Shown: piece after piece, positions 54,903 to 64,000 of the stretch
How positions within the stretch are numbered: position 1 is the first letter of the stretch
How the letters are laid out: each line of letters opens with the position of its first letter
Assembly (NCBI RefSeq): GCF_018294505.1
Contig: NC_057802.1
Location: forward strand, 309,339,137-309,403,136
Source: Triticum aestivum
Taxonomy: Eukaryota; Streptophyta; Magnoliopsida; Poales; Poaceae
Direction of reading: 5' to 3'
Length of the DNA stretch: 64,000 nucleotides
The notes under the pieces: generated by a model
Told to the model about the DNA's origin: nothing
Databases searched by the model: none
What the model saw: only the letters and a program-made list of their open reading frames with translations
Program-made: the position numbers and the translations under genes

Positions 54903-57775
54903 CACCTTTAAAGATCAAGGACTGACTAGACATTGTAATTCATGGTAAAAATGACAGCAGTGCTCTCCAGCTAGTGCTTTTTAATAAGAGGGTGATGACT
55001 CAACATGAAAGTAAATAGATAGGCCCTTCGCAGAGGGAAGCAGGGATTTGGAGAGGTGCTAGAGCTCGGTTTTGAAATAGAGATAAATAATATTTTGAGC
55101 GGCATACTTTCATTGTCAACATAACAACCAAGAGATGGCGATATCTTCCATGCTACACACATTATAGGAGGTTCCCAAAAAGAACGGTAAAGTTTATACT
55201 CCCCCTCCACCAACAAACATCAATCCATGGCTTGCTCGAAACAACGAGTGCCTCCAACTAGCAACAGTCCCAGGGGGAATTTTGTTTGCAATTATTTTGA
55301 TTTAGTTTGCATAAAGCATGGGACTAGGCATCCCGGTGACCAGCCATTTTCTCGTGAGTGAGGAGCGGAGTCCACTCCTCTTGAGAATAACCCGCCTAGC
55401 ATGGAAGATACGGATATCCCTAGTTGATACATGAGCTATTCGAGCATACAAAACAGAATTTCATTTGAAGGTTTAGAGTTTGGCACATACAAATTTACTT
55501 GGAACGGCAGGTAGATACCGCATATAGGAAGGTATAGTGGACTCATATGGAATAACTTTGGGGTTTAAGGGATTGGATGCACAAGCAGTATTCCCGCTTA
55601 GTACAAGTGAAGGCTAGCAAAAGACTGGGAAGCGACCAACTAGAGAGCGACAACAGTCATGAACATGCATTAAAATTAATAGACATTGAGTGCAAGCATG
55701 AGTAGGATATAATCCACCATGAACATAAATATCGTGAAGGCTATGTTGATTTGTTTCAACTACATGCGTGAACATGTGCCAAGTCAAGTCACTTAAATCA
55801 TTCAAAGGAGGATACCACCCCACTATACCACATCACAACCATTTTAATAGCATGTTGGCACGCAAGGTAAACCATTATAACTCATAGCTAATCAAGCATG
55901 GCATAAGCAACTATGATCTCCAATTGTCATTGCAAACATTTTATTCATAATAGGCTGAATTAGGAACGATGAACTAATCATATTTACAAAAACAAGAGAG
56001 GTCGAGTTCATACCAGCTTCTCTCATCTCAGTCAGTCCATCATATATCGTCATAATTGCCTTTCACTTGCACAACCGAACGATGTGAAAATAATAAGTGC
56101 ACGTGCATTGGACTAAGCTGGAATCTGCGAGCATTCAATAAACAAGAGAAGACAAGGCAATATGGGCTCTTGGTTAAATCAACAATAATGCATATAAGAG
56201 CCAGTTCAACAATTTTAATTATGGTCTTCTCCTATCGACCCACAAAGAAAAGAAAAGAAATAAAACTATTTACACGGGAAAGCTCCCAACAAGCAAAAGA
56301 AGAACGGGAAATCTTTTTGGGTTTTCTTTTTAATTATTACTACTATAACAAGAAAAATAAACTAGATAAAAGCTACACTAATTTTTTTGTTTTTTCTTAA
56401 GGTTTAACAAGCACACAAGAAGAAAGCAAGAAAAAGAAAATAAACTAGCAAGGATATTACAGTGAAAGAGTATGAGCACCGACATCTAGCGATGAGTGTG
56501 TGAACATAAATGTAATGTCGGTGAGAGATACGTACTCCCCCAAGCTTAGGCTTTTGGCCTAAGTTGGTTTATTGCCACGGATGGCCTGGCGGATATCCAT
56601 AGTTGTAGCCGGGGTCGTACTGCGCTGCGGCAGTTATTGCCTCCTGAGCTACAGCGTGGCGGCGAGCTGCCTCCGCCCTCTTCTCGTACTCATTTGCCTC
56701 CTCTCTGGTAATGAAATGTCTTCCTTTTGCGTGAAGATGAAAATTCAAACCTCCTCACAAAGGAACTAGTGAGATAGTGGTACTGGCGGCACTTTTCTTC
56801 CTCGAAGCTCACAAGATCAGCATTACGCAAATATGCGTTAAATTCTTCCTTGATTCCCGCTTGATCCATAAAGTTTTCCGAAGGCCATTCACAAGGCCGC
56901 ACTGGAGCGTCCCTTGGTGGCTCATCATCGGCATCGCGCATTGCAAGCCTGGGTCCTTGCTTCCTTGAAGGACCACCATGGAACATTTTCCTAAGCATAT
57001 TTCTTCCTCTGAAAAATTTCTGAAATTTTTAGTAACTTCAAATAAAAGTGAAACCAAACTCAACAAAATTGATAGCAACTACTCCTACAAGTGCCTAGAG
57101 ACTATATCATGCATTAGAACTACTTGGAACCATATAAATTTGACATGCAAGCTCAAGAACATGGTCACCTAGGCAGCACAAATTTGCAATGAATAAAGCA
57201 CTAGAACAAAAACTAATTGGACCAATGGAGGAGTCACATACCAAGGTACAATCTCCCCAAGCAGTTTTGTGAGAGGTGCTTTGAGCAAGGAGATCGAAAA
57301 TCGCAGCAAAATGAGCTAGAACTCGTGCTTGAGCTGGATGGTGATTTTTTGGAAGGAAGAAGAAGAGTGTGGGTGCAGGAATAAGTGGAGGGGAGCCACC
57401 GTGGGCCCACGAGGCAGGGGGGCGCGCCCTGGACCCTCGTGGCCAGGTGCTTGCTCCCCCTGCTGTGTTCTCAGTGCCAGATATTCTCAAATATTCTAGA
57501 AAAAATCATATTCCATTTTCAGGGCATTTGGAGAACTTTTATTTTCGGGGTATTTTTATATTGCACGGATAAATCAGAAAACAGACAGAAAAATACTATT
57601 TTTACTTTATTTCAACTAAATAATAGAAAGTAGAAAGAGGGTACAGAAGGTTGTGCCTTCTAGTTTCATCCATCTCATGCTCATCAAAAGGAATCCACTA
57701 ACAAGGTTGATCAAGTCTTGTTAACAAACTCATTCCGAATAACATGGAACCGGAGAAATTTCGAATGACACTATG
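54903..57775 (-). other. 3' untranslated interior of the complete Gypsy element
   Basis: It shares order and wording with the interior of the outer Gypsy element at 63120-63660 (CCCTTCGCAGAGGGAA, CATGCTA.A.ACAT.ATAGG.GGTTCCC, ACATACAAATTTACTTGGAACG), so it is a conserved family region. No reverse transcriptase, RNase H or integrase motif is visible on either strand. A second purine-rich tract (ACTCCCCCAAGCTTAGG on the plus strand) occurs at 56533-56549. Confidence 0.6.
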
Positions 57776-60579
57776 TTACCTCAACGGGGATATGCACATC
57801 CCCAATAATAAGAATATCATATTTCTTCTTGACAGTAGGAAGAGGAAATTCAAAACCTCCAAAAAAATTGATGGAACTTTTCCAATAGAATTTATACTAT
57901 CAACTTGAGGTTGTTTCCTCGGAAAGTGTACCGTATGCTCATCACCATTAACATGAAAAGTGACATTGCCTTTGTTGCAATCAATAACAGCCCCTGCAGT
58001 ATTCAAAAAAGGTCTTCCAAGACTAATAGACATACTATCGTCCTCAGGAATATCAAGAATAACAAAGTCCGTTAAAATAGTAACGTTTGCAACCACAACA
58101 GGCACATCCTCACAAATACCAACAGGTATAACAGTTGATTTATCAGCCATTTGCAAAGATATTTCAGTAGGTGTCAACTTATTCAAATCAAGTCTACGAT
58201 ATAAAGAGAGAGGCATAACACTAACACCAGCTCCAAGATCACATAAAGCAGTTTTAACATAGTTTCTTTTAATGGAGCATGGTATAGTTGGTGCCCCTGG
58301 ATCTCCTAGTTTCTTTGGTATTCCACTCTTAAAAGTATAATTAGCAAGCATGGTGGAAATTTCAGCTTCCGGTATCTTTCTTTTATTAGTGACGATTTCT
58401 TTCATATACTTAGCACAAGGATTCATTTTGAGCATATCAGTCAAATGCATACGCAAAAAGATAGGTCTAATCATTTCAGCAAAGCGCTCAAAATCCTCAT
58501 CATCCTTTTTCTTGGATGGTTTGGGAGGAAAAGGAATGGGTTTCTGAACCCATGGCTCCCTTTCTTTACCATGTTTCCTAGCAACAAAGTCTCTCTTATC
58601 ATAACATTGATTCTTTGATTGTGGGTTATCAAGATCAACATCAGGTTCAATTTCTACATCATTATCATTACTAGGTTGAGCATCATCATGAACATTATCA
58701 TTAACATTCTCATTAGGTTCACGTTCATTACCAGATTGTGTTTCAGCATCAGAAATAGAAATATCATTTGGATTCTCAGGTGTTTCCGCAATAGGTTCAC
58801 TAGAAGCATGCAGAGTCCTATCATTTTTCTTTTTCTTCTTTTTAGAAGAGCTAGGTGCATCAATATTATTTCTCTGAGAATCTTGCTCAATTCTCTTAGG
58901 ATGGCCTTCAGGATACAAAGGTTCCTGAGTCATTTTACCAGTTCTAGTAGCCACTCTAACAGCAAAATCATTATTCTTACTATTCAATTCATTGAGCAAA
59001 TCATTTTGAGCTTTAAGTACTTGTTCTACTTGAGTGGTAACCATAGAAGCATGTTTAGTAATGAGTTTAAGTTCACCTTTAACTCTAGACATATAATCAC
59101 CCAAGTGTTCAAGCGTATCGGAATTGTATTTCAATTGTCTACCAAAATAAGCATTGAAGTTTTCTTGTTTGACAATAAAATTATCAAACTCTTCTAAGCA
59201 TTGTCTAGCAGACTTATAGTGAGGAATATCACCTTCATCAAATCTATAGAGAGAATTTACCTTTACTACCTGTGTCGGGTTATCAAGACCATGAGTTTCT
59301 TTAATAGGTAATGGATTAGGATCATATATTTCTTCAACAGGCGGTAAATTAAGACCATGTATTTCTTCAATAGGAGGTAAATTCTTAACATCTTCGGCTT
59401 TAATACCCTTTTCTTTCATAGATTTCTTTGCCTCTTGCATATCTTCAGGACTGAGAAATAGAACACCTCTTTTCTTCGGAGTTGGTTTAGGAATAGGCTC
59501 AGGAAGTGTCCAATTATTTTCATTTGTCAACATATTATTCAATAAAATTTCAGCTTCATCCGGTGTCCTTTCCCTGAAAACAGAACCATCACAACTATCT
59601 AGGTAATCTCTGGAAGCATCAGTTAGTCCATTATAAAAGATATCAAGTATTTCATTTTTCTTAAGAGGATGATCAGGCAAAGCATTAAGCAATTGGAGAA
59701 GCCTCCCCAAGCTTGTGGGAGACTCTCTTCTTCAATTTGCACAAAATTATATATTTCCCTTAAAGCAGCTTGTTTCTTATGAGCGGGGAAATATTTAGCA
59801 GAGAAGTAATAAATCATATCCTGGGGACTATGCACACAACCAGGATCAAGAGAATTAAACCATATCTTAGCATCACCCTTTAATGAGAACGGAAATATTT
59901 TAAGGATATAAAGGTAGCAGGTTCTCTCATCATTAGTGAACAGGGTGGCTATATCATTTAATTTAGTAAGATGTGCCACTACAGTTTCAGATTCATAGTC
60001 ATAAAAAGGATCAGATTCAACCAAAGTAATTATATCAGGATCAACAGAGAATTCATAATCCTTATAAGTAACACAGATAGGTGAAGTAGCAAAAGCAGGG
60101 TCAGGTTTCATTCTAGCATTAAGAGATCGCTGCTTCCATTTAGCTAATAATTTCTTAAGATCACTTCTATCATTGCAAGCAAGAATAGCTCTAGCAGATT
60201 CTTCATCCAAAACATAACCCTCAGGAACAACAGGAAATTCATATTTATTAGGGGGAGAGTCTTCATCATCACTATCTTCAATATTATCGGTTTCAATAAT
60301 TTCATTCTCCCTAGCCCTTGCAAGTTGTTCATCAAGAAATTCACCAAGTGGCACAGTGGTATCAAGCATAGAAGTAGTTTCATCATAAGTATCATGCATA
60401 GTAGAAGTGGCATCATCAATAACACGCGACATATCAGAATGAATAGCAGAAGCAGGTTTAGGTGTCGCAAGCTTACTCAAAACAGAAGGTGAATCAAGTG
60501 CAGAGCTAGATGGCAGTTCCTTACCTCCCCTCATAGTTGAGGGATAAATTTTTGTCTTAGCGTCTTTCAAGTTCTTCAT
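57776..60579 (-). pseudogene. Gypsy gag-protease gene, one single-base frameshift
   Basis: The ATG at 60579 (MKNLKDAKTKIYPSTMRGG) leads a long S/T- and D/E-rich N-terminus. The Retrotrans_gag domain follows, with FPFSLKGDAKIWFNSLDPG, YYFSAKYFPAHKKQ and EEESLPQAWG. A one-base deletion in the run at 59705-59708 shifts the frame. The next frame resumes at GRLLQLLNALPDH and runs to 57776 through a coiled linker, a lysine-rich patch (SSSKKKKKKNDRT), an N/D/E-rich stretch and MLANYTF, to an aspartic protease. The protease active site reads CDLGAGVSVMPLSL, with DLG instead of DSG/DTG, as in Athila-like plant Gypsy proteins. It ends FHVNGDEHTVHFPRK plus a tail. The total is about 935 codons. Gag would build the particle and the protease would cut the polyprotein. 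No RT or integrase follows. Only this one lesion is seen. Confidence 0.85.
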
Positions 60580-60629
60580 AGTGACCAGCAGATATAAATC
60601 CCAAGTGACTCAAAGAATAGAGCTATGCT

Positions 60630-60646
60630 CCCCGGCAATGGCGCCA
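60630..60646 (-). other. Primer-binding site of the complete Gypsy element
   Basis: The minus strand reads TGGCGCCATTGCCGGGG about 12 bases after the 5' LTR end. This is one base off the TGGCGCCGTTGCC type I associate with tRNA-Asp priming in grass Gypsy elements. Confidence 0.7.
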
Positions 60647-60657
60647 GAAAATAGTCT

Positions 60658-62057
60658 TGATAACCCACAAGTATAGGGGATCGCAACAGTTTTTGAGGGT
60701 AGAGTATTCAACCCAAATTTATTGATTCGACACAAGGGGAGCCAAAGAATATTCAAAAGTATTAGCAGTTGAGTTGTCAATTCAACCACACCTGGATAAC
60801 TTAGTATCTGCAGCAAAGTATTTAGTAGCAAAGTAATATGGAAGTAACGGTAACGGTAGCAAAAGTAATATTTTTGGGTTTTGTAGTGATTGTAACAGTA
60901 GCAACGGAAAAGTAAATAAGCGAAGAACAATATGTGAAAAGCTCGTAGGCATTGGATCGGTGATGGAGAATTATGCCGGATGCGGTTCATCATGTAACAG
61001 TCATAACATAGGGTGACACAGAACTAGCTCCAATTCATCAATATAATGTAGGCATGTATTCCAAATATAGTCATACGTGCTTATGGAAAAGAACTTGCAT
61101 GACATCTTTTGTCCTACCCTCCCGTGGCAGCGGGGTCCTAATGGAAACTAAGGGATATTAAGGCCTCCTTTTAATAGAGTACCGGAACAAAGCATTAACA
61201 CATAGTGAATACATGAACTCCTCAAACTACGGTCATCACCGGGAGTGGTCCCGATTATTGTCACTTCGGGGTTGCCGGATCATAACACATAGTAGGTGAC
61301 TATAGACTTGCAAGATAGGATCAAGAACTCACATATATTCATGAAAACATAATAGGTTCAGATCTGAAATCATGGCACTCGGGCCCTAGTGACAAGCATT
61401 AAGCATAGCAAAGTCATAGCAACATCAATCTTAGAACATAGTGGATACTAGGGATCAAACCCTAACAAAACTAACTCGATTACATGATAGATCTCATCCA
61501 ACCCATCACCGTCCAGGAAGCCTACGATGGAATTACTCACGCACGACGGTGAGCATCATGAAATTGGTGATGGAGGATGGTTGATGATGACGATGGCGAC
61601 GGATTCCCCTCTCTGGAGCCCCGAACGGACTCCAGACCAGCCCTCCCGAGAGGTTTTAGGGCTTGGCGGCGGCTCCGTATCGTAAAATGCGATGAATCCT
61701 TCTCTCTGATTTTTTTCTCCCCGAAAGTGAATATATGGAGTTGGAGTTGAGGTCGGTGGAGCGTCAGGGGGCCCACGAGGCAGGGGGCGCGCCCAGGGGG
61801 GCAGGCGCACTCCCCACCCTCGTGGACAGGGTGTGGGCCCCCTGATGTGGATTTTTCTTCCAGTAAATATTTTCCAAAAAGATGTTCCGTGGAGTTTCAG
61901 GTCATTCCGAGAACTTTTGTTTCTGCACATAAATAACACCATGGAAAGTCTGCTGAAAACAGCGTCAGTCCGGGTTAGTTCCATTCAAATCATGCAAGTT
62001 AGAGTCCAAAACAAGGGCAAAAGTGTTTGGAAAAGTGGATACGACGGAGACGTATCA
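60658..62057 (-). repeat. 5' LTR of the complete Gypsy element
   Basis: Exactly 1400 bases, from TGATAACCCACAAG (low end) to CGGAGACGTATCA (high end), with TG...CA ends. It is uninterrupted and nearly identical to the split 3' LTR, so the insertion is recent relative to the Angela nest. Confidence 0.92.
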
Positions 62058-62615
62058 GACTCCTAGTGGGATCAAGTGTTAATCCCACCTCAGAGGTCTA
62101 TATAAAGGGGAGTGGGCGCACCACTTAGGGTTAATCTTTTCTCACCCTGGTTAGCCACCGCCACTCCCCATGCCCATGCTGCGCGACCGGACCTAGCAGT
62201 CCGCCGCTCGACGCTGATCCCCGTACGTGTGGATACCTTGGAGGCATCGCATCTGCGGTGCTTGGACGAACCGTTCGAGTGAACCGCGAGGTGCCGTTCG
62301 CGGGAGATAACCGTTCGCGGGTCTTCGCTGTTCGTAGGAGATCGGCAACACGAGGAGGAGATGGGCTGAGAGATCGACTACACACATCACCAACTCTACT
62401 TTCACTATGGTGACTGTGTGTCTAGTGGTAAACCCGATCACGTAATCTATGTCCAGCAGCAAGATCTTGGGTCCGCGGTAGAAACTTTTATTTGGCGCTA
62501 GCGTAGCGTACTGCGTGTTCCAACAAGTTCGATTCAAATCATACCAAAACCATATAGAATTGTTTTAAAAGTATATGAATACTTCATAAATTATAGATAT
62601 GTTGGAGACGTATCA

Positions 62616-63660
62616 GCATCCCCAAGCTTAATTCCTACTCGTCCTCGAGTAGGTAAATGATAAAAGAAATAATTTATGAAGTGTGAATGCTAGCATAGTG
62701 CATAAGTTTGACCAATGATAATTTCAATCACTTTTCCTAGCATCATAGCAGCAACTCTTTCTCATAAAACTCATCATGATAAAGTAGCAATTGAAAACAG
62801 AATTTTTGTTGTGGAATGCTACTTATCATATTCATCTTATACACTTTTCTTTTATAGCATGGACATTTGGACTTGAATGATTCAAAGCAATAGTCTATAA
62901 TTTGACATGAGGACATGAATACTCGAGCATATCAACAGGCAACCATGCTTTTCAAAATATCAACACTAAAGAAAGCTATCCCTAGCCCATTATGCCCAAT
63001 CATTGATCCATTCATGAAACACACTTGAATATTAACTATGCCCAATGCACAAGTATGACAATACTGTTCTCTAGTTGGTGCTTTATAAGAGAAGATGGAG
63101 AATCAATAAAAATAAAAATTGCATAAAGTAAACAGATAAGCCCTTCGCAGAGGGAAACATAGATTTGTAGAGGTGCCAGAGCTCAAAGCTTAAATTTAGA
63201 GGTAAAATTGTTTTGAGAGGCATGCTTTTCCTATCAACGAAAACGACCGAGAATTCCCAATACTTTCCATGCTAGATACATCATAGGTGGTTCCCAAACA
63301 TAAAATAACGTTTATTCCTTTTCCACCATTCTTTCACAATCCATGGCCAGCTGTATTCACGGGTGCCATCCATACCAACACTTCCCAAGGAATTTATTAT
63401 TGACAACATAAATAAAATTTCTTTTCATTTCGGGGTTGGGCATCCCTATTACCTGCCACACTTTCGTGCAATGATAAGTGAATAAACACTCATCTTGAGA
63501 ATAACACATCTAGCATGGAAAATATTGGCCACCCCCTGCCGCTTCATGAGCGGTACGGGCACACAAAAAGGAAATTCATTTTGAAAATTAGAGTTGACAC
63601 ATACAAATTTACTTGGAACGACATGTAAATATCGCATATAGGTAGCTATGGTGGACTCAT
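62616..63660 (-). other. 3' interior of the outer Gypsy element (no gene)
   Basis: It begins with the polypurine tract (minus strand TAAGCTTGGGGATGC). 63120-63660 resembles 54990-55560 of the complete element. It is cut at about 63660, within GTGGACTCATTTGG, by a truncated LTR. Confidence 0.65.
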
Positions 63661-63962
63661 TTGGCGCCCCCTAAGCTTGTCGCCTCCTCGTGGCCCTTCT
63701 GGCCTCCTCCCAAAGCTTCTAGGGTGTCTTGTGGTCCAAGAAAAATTGTCAAAAAGTTTCGTTCCGTTTGGACTCCGTTTTGTATTGATTTTCTATAAAG
63801 ACAAAAACAAGGAAAAAACAATAACTGGCACTGGGCATCAGGTTAATAGATTAGTCCCCAAAAATGATATAAAATAGCATAATAATGCTTATAAAACATC
63901 CAAGATTGATAATATAATAGCATGGAACAATAAAAAAATATAGATACGTTGGAGACGTATCA
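63661..63962 (-). repeat. Truncated Gypsy LTR with following polypurine tract
   Basis: On the minus strand it starts TGATACGTCTCCAACGTATC at 63962 and runs about 300 bases to GGGGGCGCC near 63663, where it joins the outer element's interior. The rest of the LTR is absent. AGCATCCCCAAGCTTAA follows at 63963, so the interior of another related element continues past the window. A TGG shared at the junction suggests deletion at microhomology. Confidence 0.7.
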
Positions 63963-64000
63963 AGCATCCCCAAGCTTAATTTCTGGTCGTCCTCAAGTAG

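Larger units (their letters stand above)
47739..62057 (-). mobile_element. Complete Gypsy LTR element encoding only gag-protease, TSD GACTC
   Basis: The LTRs are at 60658-62057 (5', minus strand) and 47739-52803 (3', split by a CACTA element). Perfect GACTC flanks lie at 47734-47738 and 62058-62062. A primer site, one gag-protease gene and a polypurine tract are present. The 5 kb between the protease end and the 3' LTR, apart from a solo LTR, has no RT, RNase H or integrase. I infer a non-autonomous Gypsy element, similar to Triticeae Sabrina/Fatima-like families, that relies on other elements for pol. Confidence 0.85.
47006..62525 (+). mobile_element. Solo LTR of a different Copia-like family, split by the complete Gypsy element
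   Basis: It starts near TGATAAGGTTATGTGGACAC (47005) and ends TGTTCCAACA (62525). AGTT flanks both sides (47002-47005 and 62526-62529), so the exact duplication is uncertain. The two pieces (to 47738, and from 62058) join across the GACTC duplication to about 1.2 kb. CTATATAAAGGGGAGTGGG near 62098 is a good TATA box. No internal region or primer site follows, so it is read as a solo LTR. Confidence 0.65.
45492..62615 (-). repeat. 3' LTR of an outer Gypsy element, split by nested insertions (45492-47005 and 62526-62615)
   Basis: On the minus strand the LTR starts TGATACGTCTCCAAC (ending at 62615) and finishes GAAGTAGACATCA (45492). The left piece has wheat-type text (GTTGGGCCTCCAAGCGCAG, a GA-rich run near 46500, TCATCACCGGAGGCC-type text near 46610). 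A polypurine tract follows at 62616-62630 on the plus side, so this is the 3' LTR of a minus-strand element whose 5' end lies beyond the right edge. It is interrupted by the Copia-like solo LTR. Confidence 0.75.

Noticed and set aside
58350..59197. Plus-strand frames, one of 192 residues, opposite the Gypsy gag-protease gene
   Set aside because: They are antisense shadows of a recognised gag-protease frame and have no domain of their own.

Overview
The window is repeat-dense nuclear DNA from a Triticeae grass (wheat/Aegilops/barley group). The evidence is a nest of Angela-type Copia LTR elements (LTR start TGAAGGAAATATGCCC, TGGTATCAGAGCC primer site), Gypsy LTRs beginning TGATACGTCTCC, a CACTA element with TTTGCCGTCTGC subterminal repeats, PIF/Harbinger elements with GAGCATCTCCA-like ends and TWA target duplications, a Stowaway MITE and plant LINEs. 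Family names come from memory of Triticeae repeats and were not checked by any search. Only one piece of ordinary host gene is visible: the first coding exon of a CTP synthase on the minus strand (3566-3683), with a TATA box and leader.

Layout. 1-2923 is the 3' part of a hAT element (TTF-type finger/DUF4371/hATC transposase) broken by one in-frame stop and carrying a Stowaway MITE. 2924-3565 is intron-like sequence of the CTP synthase, followed by exon 1, leader and TATA box. 4015-5195 is a long-inverted-repeat element containing a nested fold-back. 5196-8170 is unassigned sequence and a decayed Gypsy gag-protease fragment. 8449-10190, 13685-14725 and 15532-16639 are three Harbinger-type elements; two carry acidic hypothetical genes and one carries an internally deleted transposase gene. 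10194-11720 is an AT-rich array of AAAATGCCATG-like motifs. 17345-18118 is the tail of a LINE that resumes at 45340.

18124-45339 is one old Angela-type element (imperfect TSD CAATG/CAATA). Its 5' LTR is split by a solo Angela LTR (19364-21107, TSD GCAGG) and by a truncated Gypsy-like element (21559-28301). Its interior is invaded by younger Angela-type DNA (about 29038-38621) that looks like a collapsed tandem LTR-internal-LTR-internal-LTR array, and by a 5'-truncated LINE (39029-40074, TSD of 13 bp). 45492-62615 is the LTR of an outer Gypsy element. Within it sits a Copia-like solo LTR (47006-62525), and within that a complete Gypsy element (47739-62057, TSD GACTC) encoding only gag and protease. 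That element in turn carries a CACTA transposon in its 3' LTR (48374-52032, TSD GTA) and a solo Angela LTR (53180-54897, TSD CAGAG). The window ends in the interior of the outer Gypsy element and a truncated related LTR.

The genes do not form a pathway. The biology is transposon nesting, LTR-LTR recombination into solo LTRs, illegitimate deletion, and non-autonomous elements carrying host-like or partial genes. I found no prokaryotic system, CRISPR array or clearly new enzymatic system. The points most worth checking are the collapsed Angela tandem, the Gypsy element limited to gag-protease, the long-inverted-repeat element next to the CTP synthase promoter, the tRNA-Lys-like sequence inside a retroelement, and the TGCCATG array.
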